This document shows, one piece after another, positions 7,969-16,001 of a stretch of 40,219 bases of DNA. The notes under the pieces were generated by a model. The model was not told the origin of the DNA, ran no database searches, and worked only from the letters and a program-made list of their open reading frames with translations. Each line of letters begins with the position of its first letter. The stretch's first letter is position 1. The position numbers and the translations under genes are program-made. The stretch is from an uncultured Prevotellaceae bacterium (GTDB taxonomy: Bacteria > Bacteroidota > Bacteroidia > Bacteroidales > Bacteroidaceae). The DNA lies in assembly GCA_902767045.1 (NCBI GenBank), contig CACXFT010000023.1, positions 1 through 40,219 on the forward strand. The letters run 5' to 3'.

Positions 7969-8862
7969 ATGGAAAAACAATTCAGCAAGATTGAGCAGGC
8001 GCTCAACAAGTACACCCTCTGGGTCGACGAAGCCCAGGTTCGCGAAGCGGTTAAACAGATCGTCGCCGAAAAGGTTCCTCAAAACGATAACGAAGAAGTG
8101 AAGCGTTTCCTCTTCGGAAGCATCGAGCTGACAACCCTGAAGACCACCGACAGCGACGAAAGCGTGCTGGCGTTCACAGAACGCGTGAACGACTTCGCCA
8201 ACGACTACCCCGCCCTACCCCATGTGGCCACCATCTGTGTGTATCCCTGCTTTGCAAAAATCGTGTCGGAAACCCTTGAGGTAGAGGGTGTTGAGGTGGC
8301 CTGCGTGAGCGGCTCTTTCCCCTCTTCTCAGGCACGCATAGAGGTGAAGGTGGCCGAAACCGCCCTGGCCGTGAAGGATGGTGCCACCGAAATAGACATT
8401 GTGATGCCAGTTGGCAAGTTCCTCAGCGGCGACTATGAAGGGGTTTGTGAAGACATTACCGAGCTGAAGGCTGCCTGCGGTGAGGCTCCCATGAAGGTTA
8501 TTCTTGAAACCGGCGACCTGCGTTCGCTCTCAGACGTGAAGGTGGCTTCCATCCTGTCGATGTATGCCGGTGGCGACTACATCAAAACTTCCACTGGCAA
8601 AGAGAAAATCTCTGCCACTCCCGAGGCTGCCTATGTGATGTGTCAGGCCATCAAGGAATACTACGATGAAACCGGCATTCAGATTGGTTTCAAGCCTGCC
8701 GGCGGCATCAACTCAGTGATGGATGCCCTCACCTACTACACCATTGTGAAAGAGGTGTTGGGCGAGCAGTGGCTCACCAACCGCTGGTTCCGCTTAGGCA
8801 CCAGTCGACTGGCCAACCTGCTGCTTTCTGAACTCGAAGGCAAAGAGGTGAAGTTCTTCTAA
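7969..8862 (+). CDS. deoC: Deoxyribose-phosphate aldolase
   Basis: DeoC splits 2-deoxyribose-5-phosphate into glyceraldehyde-3-phosphate and acetaldehyde, feeding salvaged deoxynucleosides into glycolysis. The 297-residue TIM barrel shows ATICVYP near residue 88, EIDIVMPVGKFLSG near 142-155, the KVILETGDL strand (about 172-180) and the Schiff-base lysine in DYIKTSTGKE (near residue 206). GFKPAGGI near 245 supplies the phosphate-binding loop. The protein is longer than the E. coli enzyme (259 residues) because of extra N-terminal sequence (to about residue 60), which is common in Bacteroidetes. It ends the rightward block; the next gene is convergent. Confidence 0.96.
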   Translation: MEKQFSKIEQALNKYTLWVDEAQVREAVKQIVAEKVPQNDNEEVKRFLFGSIELTTLKTTDSDESVLAFTERVNDFANDYPALPHVATICVYPCFAKIVSETLEVEGVEVACVSGSFPSSQARIEVKVAETALAVKDGATEIDIVMPVGKFLSGDYEGVCEDITELKAACGEAPMKVILETGDLRSLSDVKVASILSMYAGGDYIKTSTGKEKISATPEAAYVMCQAIKEYYDETGIQIGFKPAGGINSVMDALTYYTIVKEVLGEQWLTNRWFRLGTSRLANLLLSELEGKEVKFF

Positions 8863-8881
8863 CCAAAAGGAGCATTAATCA

Positions 8882-8941
8882 GGACGCTGAAAGCGTCCAC
8901 TTTCAGTAACCGAGGGTTCGAGCGTAGCGAGTACCCCCGGA
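8882..8941 (+). repeat. 60-bp palindromic intergenic repeat, copy A
   Basis: Stem GGACGCT-GAA-AGCGTCC is followed by ACTTTCAGTAACCG and a second imperfect stem (GGGT...ACCC) whose loop holds AGCGTAGCGAG. It is the same family as the elements at 4438, 9041 (inverted), 12975 (remnant), 40101 and 40139. Confidence 0.9.
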
Positions 8942-8965
8942 ATTCAAATGGACAATCAAATTTCA

Positions 8966-9016
8966 CTACCCTGAAGGGGTAGACGAGTATCGTATTCGGG
9001 CACTCCTTCAGAGTGC
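8966..9016. repeat. Two 17-bp mini-hairpins between the inverted repeats
   Basis: CTACCC-TGAAG-GGGTAG lies at 8966-8982 and GCACTC-CTTCA-GAGTGC at 9000-9016. Both have perfect 6-bp arms, and the loops are reverse complements of each other, so these are the same module in opposite orientations with changed stems. Confidence 0.8.
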
Positions 9017-9040
9017 TATTCACTCATTTAGAGTTCGTAG

Positions 9041-9100
9041 TCCGTGGGTACTCGCTGCGCTCCTACCCACGGTTACTGAAAGTGGACGCTTTCAGCGTCT
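9041..9100 (-). repeat. 60-bp palindromic intergenic repeat, copy B (inverted)
   Basis: Read on the minus strand this copy has the same length and layout as copy A at 8882. Its second stem reads CCGTGGGTA...TACCCACGG instead of CCGAGGGTT...TACCCCCGG, keeping and even improving the pairing. Confidence 0.9.
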
Positions 9101-9136
9101 GTTGACTAATGTGTCAAAAGAGTTGCAGAATTAAAA

Positions 9137-10114
9137 TTAGTTCTTCCTTGCAATCACAAAGTCAAGGTAGGCTTGCAGGGCCTGTTTCAGGTGCTCGTCC
9201 CCTACCCTTTCATCGATGTATCGCTGGGCCTGACGGTGAAAATCCCACATTCGGCGGTCGGCATATTCAATGCCGCCGTTGGCCTTCGTGAAGCTCACCA
9301 ACCGCGCAATTTCTTCGCGTGAAACGGTTTGGTTCTTCACCTTTCGGGCAAGGGCCATCATTTCTTCGTTGCCGGTGCTGTTCAGGGCGTAAATAACGGG
9401 CAGCGTAAGCTTTCCTTCGGCCATGTCGTTACCGGTAGGTTTGCCAATCTGGGCACCGTCGTAGTAGTCGAAAATATCGTCGCGAATTTGAAAAATAATA
9501 CCCAAATTCTGTCCAAATTGCTTGGCGGCTGCCACCTCTTCTTCGCTGCCACCTGTTGATAGTGCACCAATGCCCGAACAGGCCTCAAAAAGGGCGGCGG
9601 TTTTCTGCTTAATTACTTGATAATAAACGTCTTCCGAAATCTCTTGGTTCTGGATATTGGTGAGCTGTAGAATTTCTCCGTTCGATAAAGTTCGACCCAG
9701 TTCTGCCAAGTATTCCACAATGCGCTGATTGCCCGTTTGGGCCACGTTCAGCAGGGCTGTGGAGAGTATGAAATCGCCCACCAGCACGGCCACTTTGTTG
9801 TCGTATGTGGCGTTCACCGACGCCTGTCCGCGCCGTTGTGCACTTTCGTCAACCACATCGTCGTGTACCAGACTGGCCGTGTGCAGCAGTTCCAAACCCA
9901 CGGCGGCATGCAGCGTTACCGGCGAAACCTTCCCATGACATTTAGCCAGCAGCAGAATCAGCATGGGGCGCATGCGTTTGCCGGCACGCTGCCTGATGTG
10001 GTCGAGCACTTGAGCCAGCATGCCCTCTTGGTGACTGAGCGAACTGTTGAACAAATCTATAAATTGTTCCAATTCTGCCTCAATTGGTCCTTTTATCAAT
10101 TCCAAATAGTCCAT
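9137..10114 (-). CDS. Polyprenyl (long-chain trans-isoprenyl) diphosphate synthase
   Basis: This 325-residue enzyme extends allylic diphosphates with IPP to make a long all-trans chain, most likely the side chain of menaquinone used by the fumarate reductase. The motifs are GKRMRP (residues 45-50), the first Asp-rich motif HDDVVDESAQRRG with DDVVD at 85-89, KTAALF near 171, and the second motif IRDDIFDYYDGAQIGKPTGND with DDIFD at 212-216. The residue five positions before the first motif is alanine (A80), a small residue that in this family allows long products (octaprenyl-type), unlike the aromatic residue of geranylgeranyl or farnesyl synthases. Exact chain length is not determinable. It is divergent from polA. 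Confidence 0.92.
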   Translation of the reverse strand: MDYLELIKGPIEAELEQFIDLFNSSLSHQEGMLAQVLDHIRQRAGKRMRPMLILLLAKCHGKVSPVTLHAAVGLELLHTASLVHDDVVDESAQRRGQASVNATYDNKVAVLVGDFILSTALLNVAQTGNQRIVEYLAELGRTLSNGEILQLTNIQNQEISEDVYYQVIKQKTAALFEACSGIGALSTGGSEEEVAAAKQFGQNLGIIFQIRDDIFDYYDGAQIGKPTGNDMAEGKLTLPVIYALNSTGNEEMMALARKVKNQTVSREEIARLVSFTKANGGIEYADRRMWDFHRQAQRYIDERVGDEHLKQALQAYLDFVIARKN

Positions 10115-10131
10115 AACACAGAAATTTGTTA

Positions 10132-10165
10132 CAAAAGTAATGATTTCTTCGGTATTAATGGCAAA
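10132..10165 (-). promoter_or_regulatory. Candidate promoter of the polyprenyl synthase gene
   Basis: On the minus strand TACTTTTG (10139-10132) fits TAnnTTTG. A TTTG box lies at 10165-10162 with a 22-nt spacer, slightly longer than the usual 19-21. The predicted leader is only about 12 nt. Confidence 0.5.
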
Positions 10166-10201
10166 AAATTTGTAATTTTACACGTTCAAACAGTTAAAAA
10201 C

Positions 10202-12964
10202 ATGCAGAAACTCTTTCTTTTAGACGCTTACGCGCTCATATACCGCTCTTACTATGCTTTCATCAAGAATCCGCGCATCAATTCCAAGGGGCTCAACACG
10301 TCGGCCATCTTGGGATTCATGAACACGCTCAACGAGATTCTCACCAAAGAGCAGCCCACTCACTTAGGGGTTGCTTTCGACCACGGACTCACCTTCCGCC
10401 ACGAGGCGTTCCCCGAATATAAGGCTCAGCGCGAAGAAACGCCCGAAGACATCCGCCACTCGGTGCCCATCATCAAACAGCTGATGCAGGCCATGCACAT
10501 TCCGTGCCTGCAGGTTGATGGCTTCGAGGCCGACGATGTGATTGGCACGCTGGCGCTTCAGGCGGGTGCCAAGGGGGTTGAAACCTACATGCTCACACCC
10601 GATAAAGACTATGGTCAGTTGGTGCGCGACAATGTTTTTCAGTTTCGCCCGCGTCATGGCGGCGGTTACGAAAAACTGGGACCCGCGGAGGTGTGCGCCA
10701 AATATGGCATCACCAACACCAGTCAGGTGATAGACCTGCTGGCGCTCATGGGCGACTCGTCTGATAACTTCCCGGGCTGTCCGGGTGTGGGTGAGAAAAC
10801 AGCGGCTAAGCTCATTGCCCAGTTCGGGGGGGTAGACGCTCTCCTACTCCACACTCAAGACATCAAGGGCAAGCTGCGCGAAAAAGTGGAAGCGGCCGTT
10901 GACGATATTCGCATGTCGAAGTTCCTCGCCACCATCCGAACGGATGTTCCCGTTGAACTCAACCTCACTGAACTGCAATTGCAACAACCCGACGAGGCGG
11001 AACTGGAGAAACTCTTCAACGAACTGGAGTTTAAGACGCTCTTGAACAAGTTTCTTAATAAACCTGAAATTAAGGTAAAGCCCGTTAATTCGCAACTCGA
11101 TTTATTTGCAGAATTTGCGCCCGAGAACCAGAAAGCTGAAAAAATCGCGAGTTTTGAGAGCCTAAAAACCACCCCTCACAACTATCAACTCATTGATAAA
11201 GAGGAAGAAATGGTTCGGCTTTGTGACTTTTTTAGGACAAAAGATTTTCTCAGTTTAGACACAGAAACCACTTCAACCGCTCCAATCGATGCCGAACTGG
11301 TGGGTTTGAGCTTTTCGGTGGAGCCGCATCAGGCTTTTTATGTGCCTGTTCCGGCTAACCGTGAAGAAGCGCAAAGAATTGTTAATATATTTAAAGAGGT
11401 GTATGAAGACCCCAAAATTCAGAAAATCGGTCAGAACCTGAAGTACGACTTAGAGGTGCTTTCTAACTATGGGGTGACGCTCCAAGGCGAGATGTTCGAC
11501 ACCATGCTCGCCCACTATGTGCTGCAACCGGAACTCAGGCACAACATGGACTACCTGGCCGAGGTGTACCTCAACTACCAGACCATTCACATAGAAGAAC
11601 TCATTGGTCCGCGTGGCAAGGGTCAGCGCAACATGCGCGACTTATCGCCGCAGCAGGTGTATGAGTATGCTGCCGAAGATGCCGACATCACCCTTCAGCT
11701 GAAACTGGTTTTGGAAGAGAAACTGAAAGAGAGTGGCTTTGCCTCACTCTTCTACGATATTGAAATGCCACTGATGCCGGTGCTGGCCGAAATGGAAATG
11801 AACGGCGTGCTCATAGACACCAACAGCTTGAAAGAAACGTCAAAACTTTTCACCGAACGAATGCTCGCCCTCGAACAGGAAATTTACCGGCTGGCGGGCG
11901 AAGAGTTCAACATCTCGTCGCCCAAGCAGGTGGGCGACATTCTCTTTGAAAAACTGAAGATAGTTGAAAAGGCAAAGAAAACAAAAACGGGGCAGTATGT
12001 AACTTCCGAAGAGGTGCTGCAACAGCTGTGCTCTAAACATCCCATCATAGATAATATCTTAGCTTACAGAGGGTTGAAGAAGCTCTTGGGCACCTACGTT
12101 GATGCCCTACCCCAACTCATCAACAAACGAACAGGACATATTCACACATCGTTCAACCAGGCGGTAACGGCCACCGGACGACTCTCGTCTTCCGACCCCA
12201 ACCTGCAGAACATTCCCGTGCGGGGCGAAGATGGTAAGGAAATTCGCAAGTGCTTCATTCCCGAACCAGGTTGTCAATTCTTTTCAGCCGACTACAGTCA
12301 GATTGAACTGCGCGTGATGGCACACCTCTCTGGCGACGAACACATGATGCAGGTGTTCCGCGAAGGCAAGGATTTGCACGCGGCAACGGCAGCCACCATC
12401 TACAAGAAACCCATCGAAGAGGTGTCGCGCGACGAGCGCACAAAATCGAAACGGGCCAACTTCGGCATCATCTATGGCATCACCGTGTTCGGACTGGCCG
12501 AGCGCTTAGAGATCAGTCGCGACGAGGCACGCAACCTCATCGACGGCTTCTTCGAAACCTTCCCACAGGTGCACAACTACATGGAACAGCAGAAACAGCT
12601 GGCACGCGAGCGCGGCTATGCCGAAACACTCTTCCACCGCCGCCGCTACCTGCCCGACATCACATCGCACAACGCCACCGTGCGCAACTTTGCCGAACGC
12701 AATGCCATCAATGCACCCATACAGGGGTCGGCAGCCGACATCATCAAGGTGGCCATGATCCGCATCTACCGCCGCTTCAAGGCCGAAGGGTTGCGCTCGA
12801 AAATGATTCTGCAGGTGCACGACGAACTCAACTTCTCGGTCTATCCCGAAGAACGCCAACGCGTTGAACAAATCGTGCTCGAAGAAATGCAAAACGCCTA
12901 TCCCCTGCAGGTTCCCCTCGTGGCCGACTGCGGGTGGGGCACCAACTGGCTCGAAGCACACTAA
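10202..12964 (+). CDS. polA: DNA polymerase I
   Basis: Pol I removes RNA primers and fills repair gaps. The 920 residues start at MQKLFLLDAYALIYRSY; longer in-frame starts upstream run antisense through the polyprenyl synthase gene and were rejected. Domains in order: 5' nuclease (1 to about 290, with DGFEADDVIG and GDSSDNFPGCPGVGEKTA near 105 and 185); 3'-5' exonuclease with all three motifs intact (LDTET near 351, NLKYD near 413, YAAEDAD near 486), so proofreading should be active; and the polymerase with motif A SADYSQIELR (near 694), motif B RTKSKRANFGIIYG (near 746) and motif C LQVHDE (near 870). It is transcribed divergently from the polyprenyl synthase gene. Confidence 0.97.
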   Translation: MQKLFLLDAYALIYRSYYAFIKNPRINSKGLNTSAILGFMNTLNEILTKEQPTHLGVAFDHGLTFRHEAFPEYKAQREETPEDIRHSVPIIKQLMQAMHIPCLQVDGFEADDVIGTLALQAGAKGVETYMLTPDKDYGQLVRDNVFQFRPRHGGGYEKLGPAEVCAKYGITNTSQVIDLLALMGDSSDNFPGCPGVGEKTAAKLIAQFGGVDALLLHTQDIKGKLREKVEAAVDDIRMSKFLATIRTDVPVELNLTELQLQQPDEAELEKLFNELEFKTLLNKFLNKPEIKVKPVNSQLDLFAEFAPENQKAEKIASFESLKTTPHNYQLIDKEEEMVRLCDFFRTKDFLSLDTETTSTAPIDAELVGLSFSVEPHQAFYVPVPANREEAQRIVNIFKEVYEDPKIQKIGQNLKYDLEVLSNYGVTLQGEMFDTMLAHYVLQPELRHNMDYLAEVYLNYQTIHIEELIGPRGKGQRNMRDLSPQQVYEYAAEDADITLQLKLVLEEKLKESGFASLFYDIEMPLMPVLAEMEMNGVLIDTNSLKETSKLFTERMLALEQEIYRLAGEEFNISSPKQVGDILFEKLKIVEKAKKTKTGQYVTSEEVLQQLCSKHPIIDNILAYRGLKKLLGTYVDALPQLINKRTGHIHTSFNQAVTATGRLSSSDPNLQNIPVRGEDGKEIRKCFIPEPGCQFFSADYSQIELRVMAHLSGDEHMMQVFREGKDLHAATAATIYKKPIEEVSRDERTKSKRANFGIIYGITVFGLAERLEISRDEARNLIDGFFETFPQVHNYMEQQKQLARERGYAETLFHRRRYLPDITSHNATVRNFAERNAINAPIQGSAADIIKVAMIRIYRRFKAEGLRSKMILQVHDELNFSVYPEERQRVEQIVLEEMQNAYPLQVPLVADCGWGTNWLEAH

Positions 12965-12974
12965 TGGAAATAAC

Positions 12975-12987
12975 GGACGCTGAAAGC
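12975..12987 (+). repeat. Remnant of the palindromic repeat
   Basis: GGACGCTGAAAGC, the first 13 nt of the 60-bp repeat, occurs 10 nt after the polA stop and then ends abruptly in unrelated AT-rich sequence. It is a decayed or truncated copy. Confidence 0.6.
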
Positions 12988-13083
12988 AATTAACAACGTA
13001 TAAAAGAGTTTAATTAACAGTGTTATAGTTTAATTTTTGTTAACTATTTATGGATATGTAGTACAACCAAACACAATTTGTCA

Positions 13084-13091
13084 TACTTTTG
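13084..13091 (+). promoter_or_regulatory. -7 box of the fimbrial operon
   Basis: TACTTTTG followed by CAGCC fits the TAnnTTTG box and starts a leader of about 50 nt. No good TTTG -33 box is present at the usual distance (the TTTG at 13077 is too close), so an activator may be needed. Confidence 0.5.
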
Positions 13092-13145
13092 CAGCCGCTA
13101 ATAAGTAATTAAAAGACAGCAACAAACGAATCGGGAGTAATAATC

Positions 13146-14798
13146 ATGAAATGGAGAAATCCTTTTGGGGTCATTGTTACTCTTTTACTGTTCTCGCACA
13201 CAGCCTCTCCTGCGCAACACCTCAAGGCCGGAAAAACCTCTTTGGTGCGCATCAGCGACGACTCCGTAAGGATAACAATGCCTATAGAACTAAAAGAGTA
13301 TCAAGCAGCAAACAACGAAGTGCTGCTCATCAGACCCATCATTGTATCTTCTTCCGACTCATTGCTTCTACCCTCTGTGGGCATCTATGGCCGCACCCCC
13401 TATTACTATTATATAAGGAACGGGAGACACCAGATTCAGGGGGAAAAGGACATTAAAATTCGTAATAAAAACAAACCAGACTCGTTGCTCCATTGTCAAT
13501 CCATCGGCTATGAACCATGGATGGACAGGGCCAGTCTGAAAGTGATCTTTGAAACAGAAAAACTGTGCATCGGCATCACCCGGCAAACGGCTGAAGAGGC
13601 CTGGCAACCTACCCCAACCATCGTCAGGAAAGAACCAAAAGTGATGGTGAGCAAGGGCACGGTGAAGGGACGGGCATACGTTGACTTCGTGCTCGACAGC
13701 ATCAACATTCGCCCCGACTACCACCGAAACCGTGAGGAACTGGCAAAGATAGACCATGCCATCGACTCGCTGCTCAACGACTCAACGGTTACCATCACAC
13801 ACATCGACATCAAAGGGTGGGCATCGCCCGAGGGACCATACGATCACAACGTCTATCTGGCACGAGAGCGAAGCCTGGCACTGCGCAACTATGTGGTGAA
13901 CAAACACCGCATCAACCCGCAACTGGTGAGCAACTCGTTTGAACCAGAAGACTGGCCCGGACTACGTGAGTATGTGGAGAAATCTAACCTACCCCACCGC
14001 AAGGAAATTCTCGACATCATTGACAGCGACCGAGAACCAGACCCCAAACTGTGGCTCATTCGCTCTACCTATAAAGAGGATTTTGCCGACATCTTCGTGA
14101 ACTCCCTACCCTATCTGCGACACTCCGACTATACCATCGACTATGAATATCGGCACACGCAAAAGGTAGGAGAAACCGAAGTAGACACGCTCTGGCACCT
14201 GCCAACGGCATCTTACAGCGAACCCTGCCTGATGGAGAGCATCAAACCCATCGAACCGGCTTGGGCACTGAAGACAAACCTGCTCTTCGATGCGGCTATG
14301 TGCTTCAACTTCGAGGTGGAGGTGCCCTTCGGCAACAGAAAGCAATGGAGCGTGATGGTCGAAGACTGGTTCCCGTGGTATGTGTGGCACCGCAACTCAA
14401 GGGCCTACGAACTGTGGACCATGGGACTGGAACTGCGCCGCTGGTTAGGGAAATGTGAAGACCGACCGCTGCTCACAGGGAGCTTCATCGGAGCATACGC
14501 CGCAGGAGGAAAATACGACTTCGAATGGCATAGCAACGGCGACCAGGGAGAGTTTCTTTCCTTCGGCGCAACCTACGGCCACAGCTGGGTGCTCAGCCGA
14601 AGATGGAACTTCGAACTCTCGGCCAGCGTGGGCGTGGTGTTCGGACCCCGCCGCCACTATCATGGCGAGTTCAACGACGAGCACCTCATCTGGAAACGCA
14701 ATGCCAACATCTTCTACGTTGGGCCCACCAAGCTGAAAGCCTCTCTCGTCTGGCTCATCGACAACCCCTTCAAAAAGAAGAAAGGAGGCACCAGATGA
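13146..14798 (+). CDS. Fimbria-associated outer-membrane protein, DUF3868-OmpA-DUF3575 type
   Basis: The 550-residue protein opens with a signal peptide (to about residue 23, SPAQ). A DUF3868-like beta domain follows (about 25-130). An OmpA-like peptidoglycan-binding domain comes next (about 175-285, with the ITHIDIKGWASPEGPYDHNVYLARERSLALRNYV core split here into its helix and loop parts). The C-terminal DUF3575-like region (about 365-545, starting near WALKTNLLFD) resembles an outer-membrane barrel. In Bacteroidales, genes with this layout head fimbrillin (type V pilus) loci, and the protein is thought to tie the fimbria to the cell wall and outer membrane. The next gene starts within this gene's stop codon. 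The domain calls are from recognisable motifs; the anchoring role is inference. Confidence 0.85.
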   Translation: MKWRNPFGVIVTLLLFSHTASPAQHLKAGKTSLVRISDDSVRITMPIELKEYQAANNEVLLIRPIIVSSSDSLLLPSVGIYGRTPYYYYIRNGRHQIQGEKDIKIRNKNKPDSLLHCQSIGYEPWMDRASLKVIFETEKLCIGITRQTAEEAWQPTPTIVRKEPKVMVSKGTVKGRAYVDFVLDSINIRPDYHRNREELAKIDHAIDSLLNDSTVTITHIDIKGWASPEGPYDHNVYLARERSLALRNYVVNKHRINPQLVSNSFEPEDWPGLREYVEKSNLPHRKEILDIIDSDREPDPKLWLIRSTYKEDFADIFVNSLPYLRHSDYTIDYEYRHTQKVGETEVDTLWHLPTASYSEPCLMESIKPIEPAWALKTNLLFDAAMCFNFEVEVPFGNRKQWSVMVEDWFPWYVWHRNSRAYELWTMGLELRRWLGKCEDRPLLTGSFIGAYAAGGKYDFEWHSNGDQGEFLSFGATYGHSWVLSRRWNFELSASVGVVFGPRRHYHGEFNDEHLIWKRNANIFYVGPTKLKASLVWLIDNPFKKKKGGTR

Positions 14799-15916
14799 CC
14801 CATTACATGACCCATCACAAAGGTATATCACTCCCCTCACCGGGGAGGGGTCGGGGGTGGGCGATTCTCTTAATATGCCTCCTACTCTCCTCTTGCGTGC
14901 GCCGACCCCTCGAGGTGTACTTCCAAAAGAAGGTGAACGTGCGCATCAATGTAGACTGGATGAAGAACTATGGCTACCGGCCGTCGAGCATGACGCTCGT
15001 ACTGCACAACGAAAACGATTCGCTCTACCGCTCGCTGCCGCCCACATCGAATGTAGACTACCAGACGGTGTCGCTCGAACCGGGCATCTACAAGCTCATC
15101 GTGTTCAACCAAACCTACGACGAGTTCCCGTCTATCTACTTCCGCGACTGGCAGAACCACAACGAGTTCTCGGCTCGGGCGAAACCCATCACCACTCGCG
15201 CCAACCGACGATGGGATGCCAACATACAGTATATGTGCGACCCGGATAACATTGGCGTGGCAGTGGACAGGTTCACCATCACACAGGAGATGACAGAAGA
15301 CGACTACCTCACCTTCGTCGACTACCGACAGCGAAACAACATCCCCGATACCATTCACTATGTGTTCAACGAGGTGGTGAACCCCATGATAACACAGCTG
15401 AACGTGAGGGTGATGGTGAAAGGGTTCAGCAGCATGCGCTCGGTCGAAGCGAACATCTCGGGCATGGCCGACGGATTCTATATGAGTCGGGTAGACCGCA
15501 CACAGGAAACGGGCATTCTGCTGCTCGACAACTGGAAGGCAACACCCATCGAGGGCGAAGACGATAAGGGATGGGTTACAACCTCCATCGCCACCTTCGG
15601 ACTGCCTTTCGGCAAGGAAAGGGTGGCCAACCGCGATAGCACCGACAACGTGCTGCAAATGGGGTTCCTGCTTCAGGATGGAACGGTGAAAACGTTCTCC
15701 TATAACGTGGGAAAAATTATGAAATACCTCACCCCTTCGGGCGACGCCCTGAGCAAAGCCGAACTGCTCAAGCACATTGAGGTGGAGATAGTGCTCGACG
15801 ACCCGCTGAACACGCCCGACCTGCCACCCGTGGACCCGAAAGACCAACAGGCCAGCGGCTTTGAAGCACATGTCGACGACTGGGAGTTCGGGGGAACCAT
15901 AGAAGCAAAGTTCTAA
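14795..15916 (+). CDS. DUF5119-type fimbrial lipoprotein
   Basis: The 373-residue lipoprotein starts at an ATG that overlaps the previous stop (ATGA), 6 nt after AAAGGAGG, a strong Shine-Dalgarno that is unusual in this phylum. A hydrophobic segment ends in the lipobox LLLSSC with the acylated Cys at residue 34. The mature protein has the look of DUF5119 and Mfa2/FimB-type anchors: a short N-terminal beta segment (VNVRINVDWMKNYG), then SLEPGIYKLIVFN and a second domain starting near NPMITQLNVRVMV. It probably acts as an anchor or tip-associated subunit. Codons 13-20 (LPSPGRGR) are encoded by a palindromic repeat fragment (14831-14847), so the extended signal peptide may be a recent insertion. 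Confidence 0.82.
   Translation: MTHYMTHHKGISLPSPGRGRGWAILLICLLLSSCVRRPLEVYFQKKVNVRINVDWMKNYGYRPSSMTLVLHNENDSLYRSLPPTSNVDYQTVSLEPGIYKLIVFNQTYDEFPSIYFRDWQNHNEFSARAKPITTRANRRWDANIQYMCDPDNIGVAVDRFTITQEMTEDDYLTFVDYRQRNNIPDTIHYVFNEVVNPMITQLNVRVMVKGFSSMRSVEANISGMADGFYMSRVDRTQETGILLLDNWKATPIEGEDDKGWVTTSIATFGLPFGKERVANRDSTDNVLQMGFLLQDGTVKTFSYNVGKIMKYLTPSGDALSKAELLKHIEVEIVLDDPLNTPDLPPVDPKDQQASGFEAHVDDWEFGGTIEAKF
14831..14847 (+). repeat. Palindromic repeat fragment inside the DUF5119 gene
   Basis: CTCCCC-TCACC-GGGGAG has perfect 6-bp arms and is followed by a G-rich string (GGGTCGGGGGTGGG). It lies 36 nt into the coding sequence, between the start codon and the hydrophobic signal segment. Similar CTCCCC...GGGGAGGGG elements are familiar as intergenic repeats in Bacteroidetes. 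Confidence 0.65.
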
Positions 15917-16001
15917 CCCCCACCCTGCCAACACGCCAAAACACAATTCACAAGAAATAAAAAACAACAAATATAAAAGTACAGTTAAACAGGAAAAAAG
16001 T

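Larger units (their letters stand above)
8863..9136. other. Convergent deoC/polyprenyl-synthase intergenic region
   Basis: No gene is seen in these 274 bp. They are almost filled by an inverted pair of the 60-bp palindromic repeat (8882-8941 and 9041-9100) with two small hairpins between them (8966-8982 and 9000-9016). The position between convergent genes fits a bidirectional terminator role, but no long T-run follows the stems. Confidence 0.85.

Noticed and set aside
9737-10201. N-terminal extension of polA by 155 codons
   Set aside because: The extension runs antisense through the polyprenyl synthase gene and its promoter; MQKLFLLDAYALIYRSY at 10202 is the normal Pol I start.
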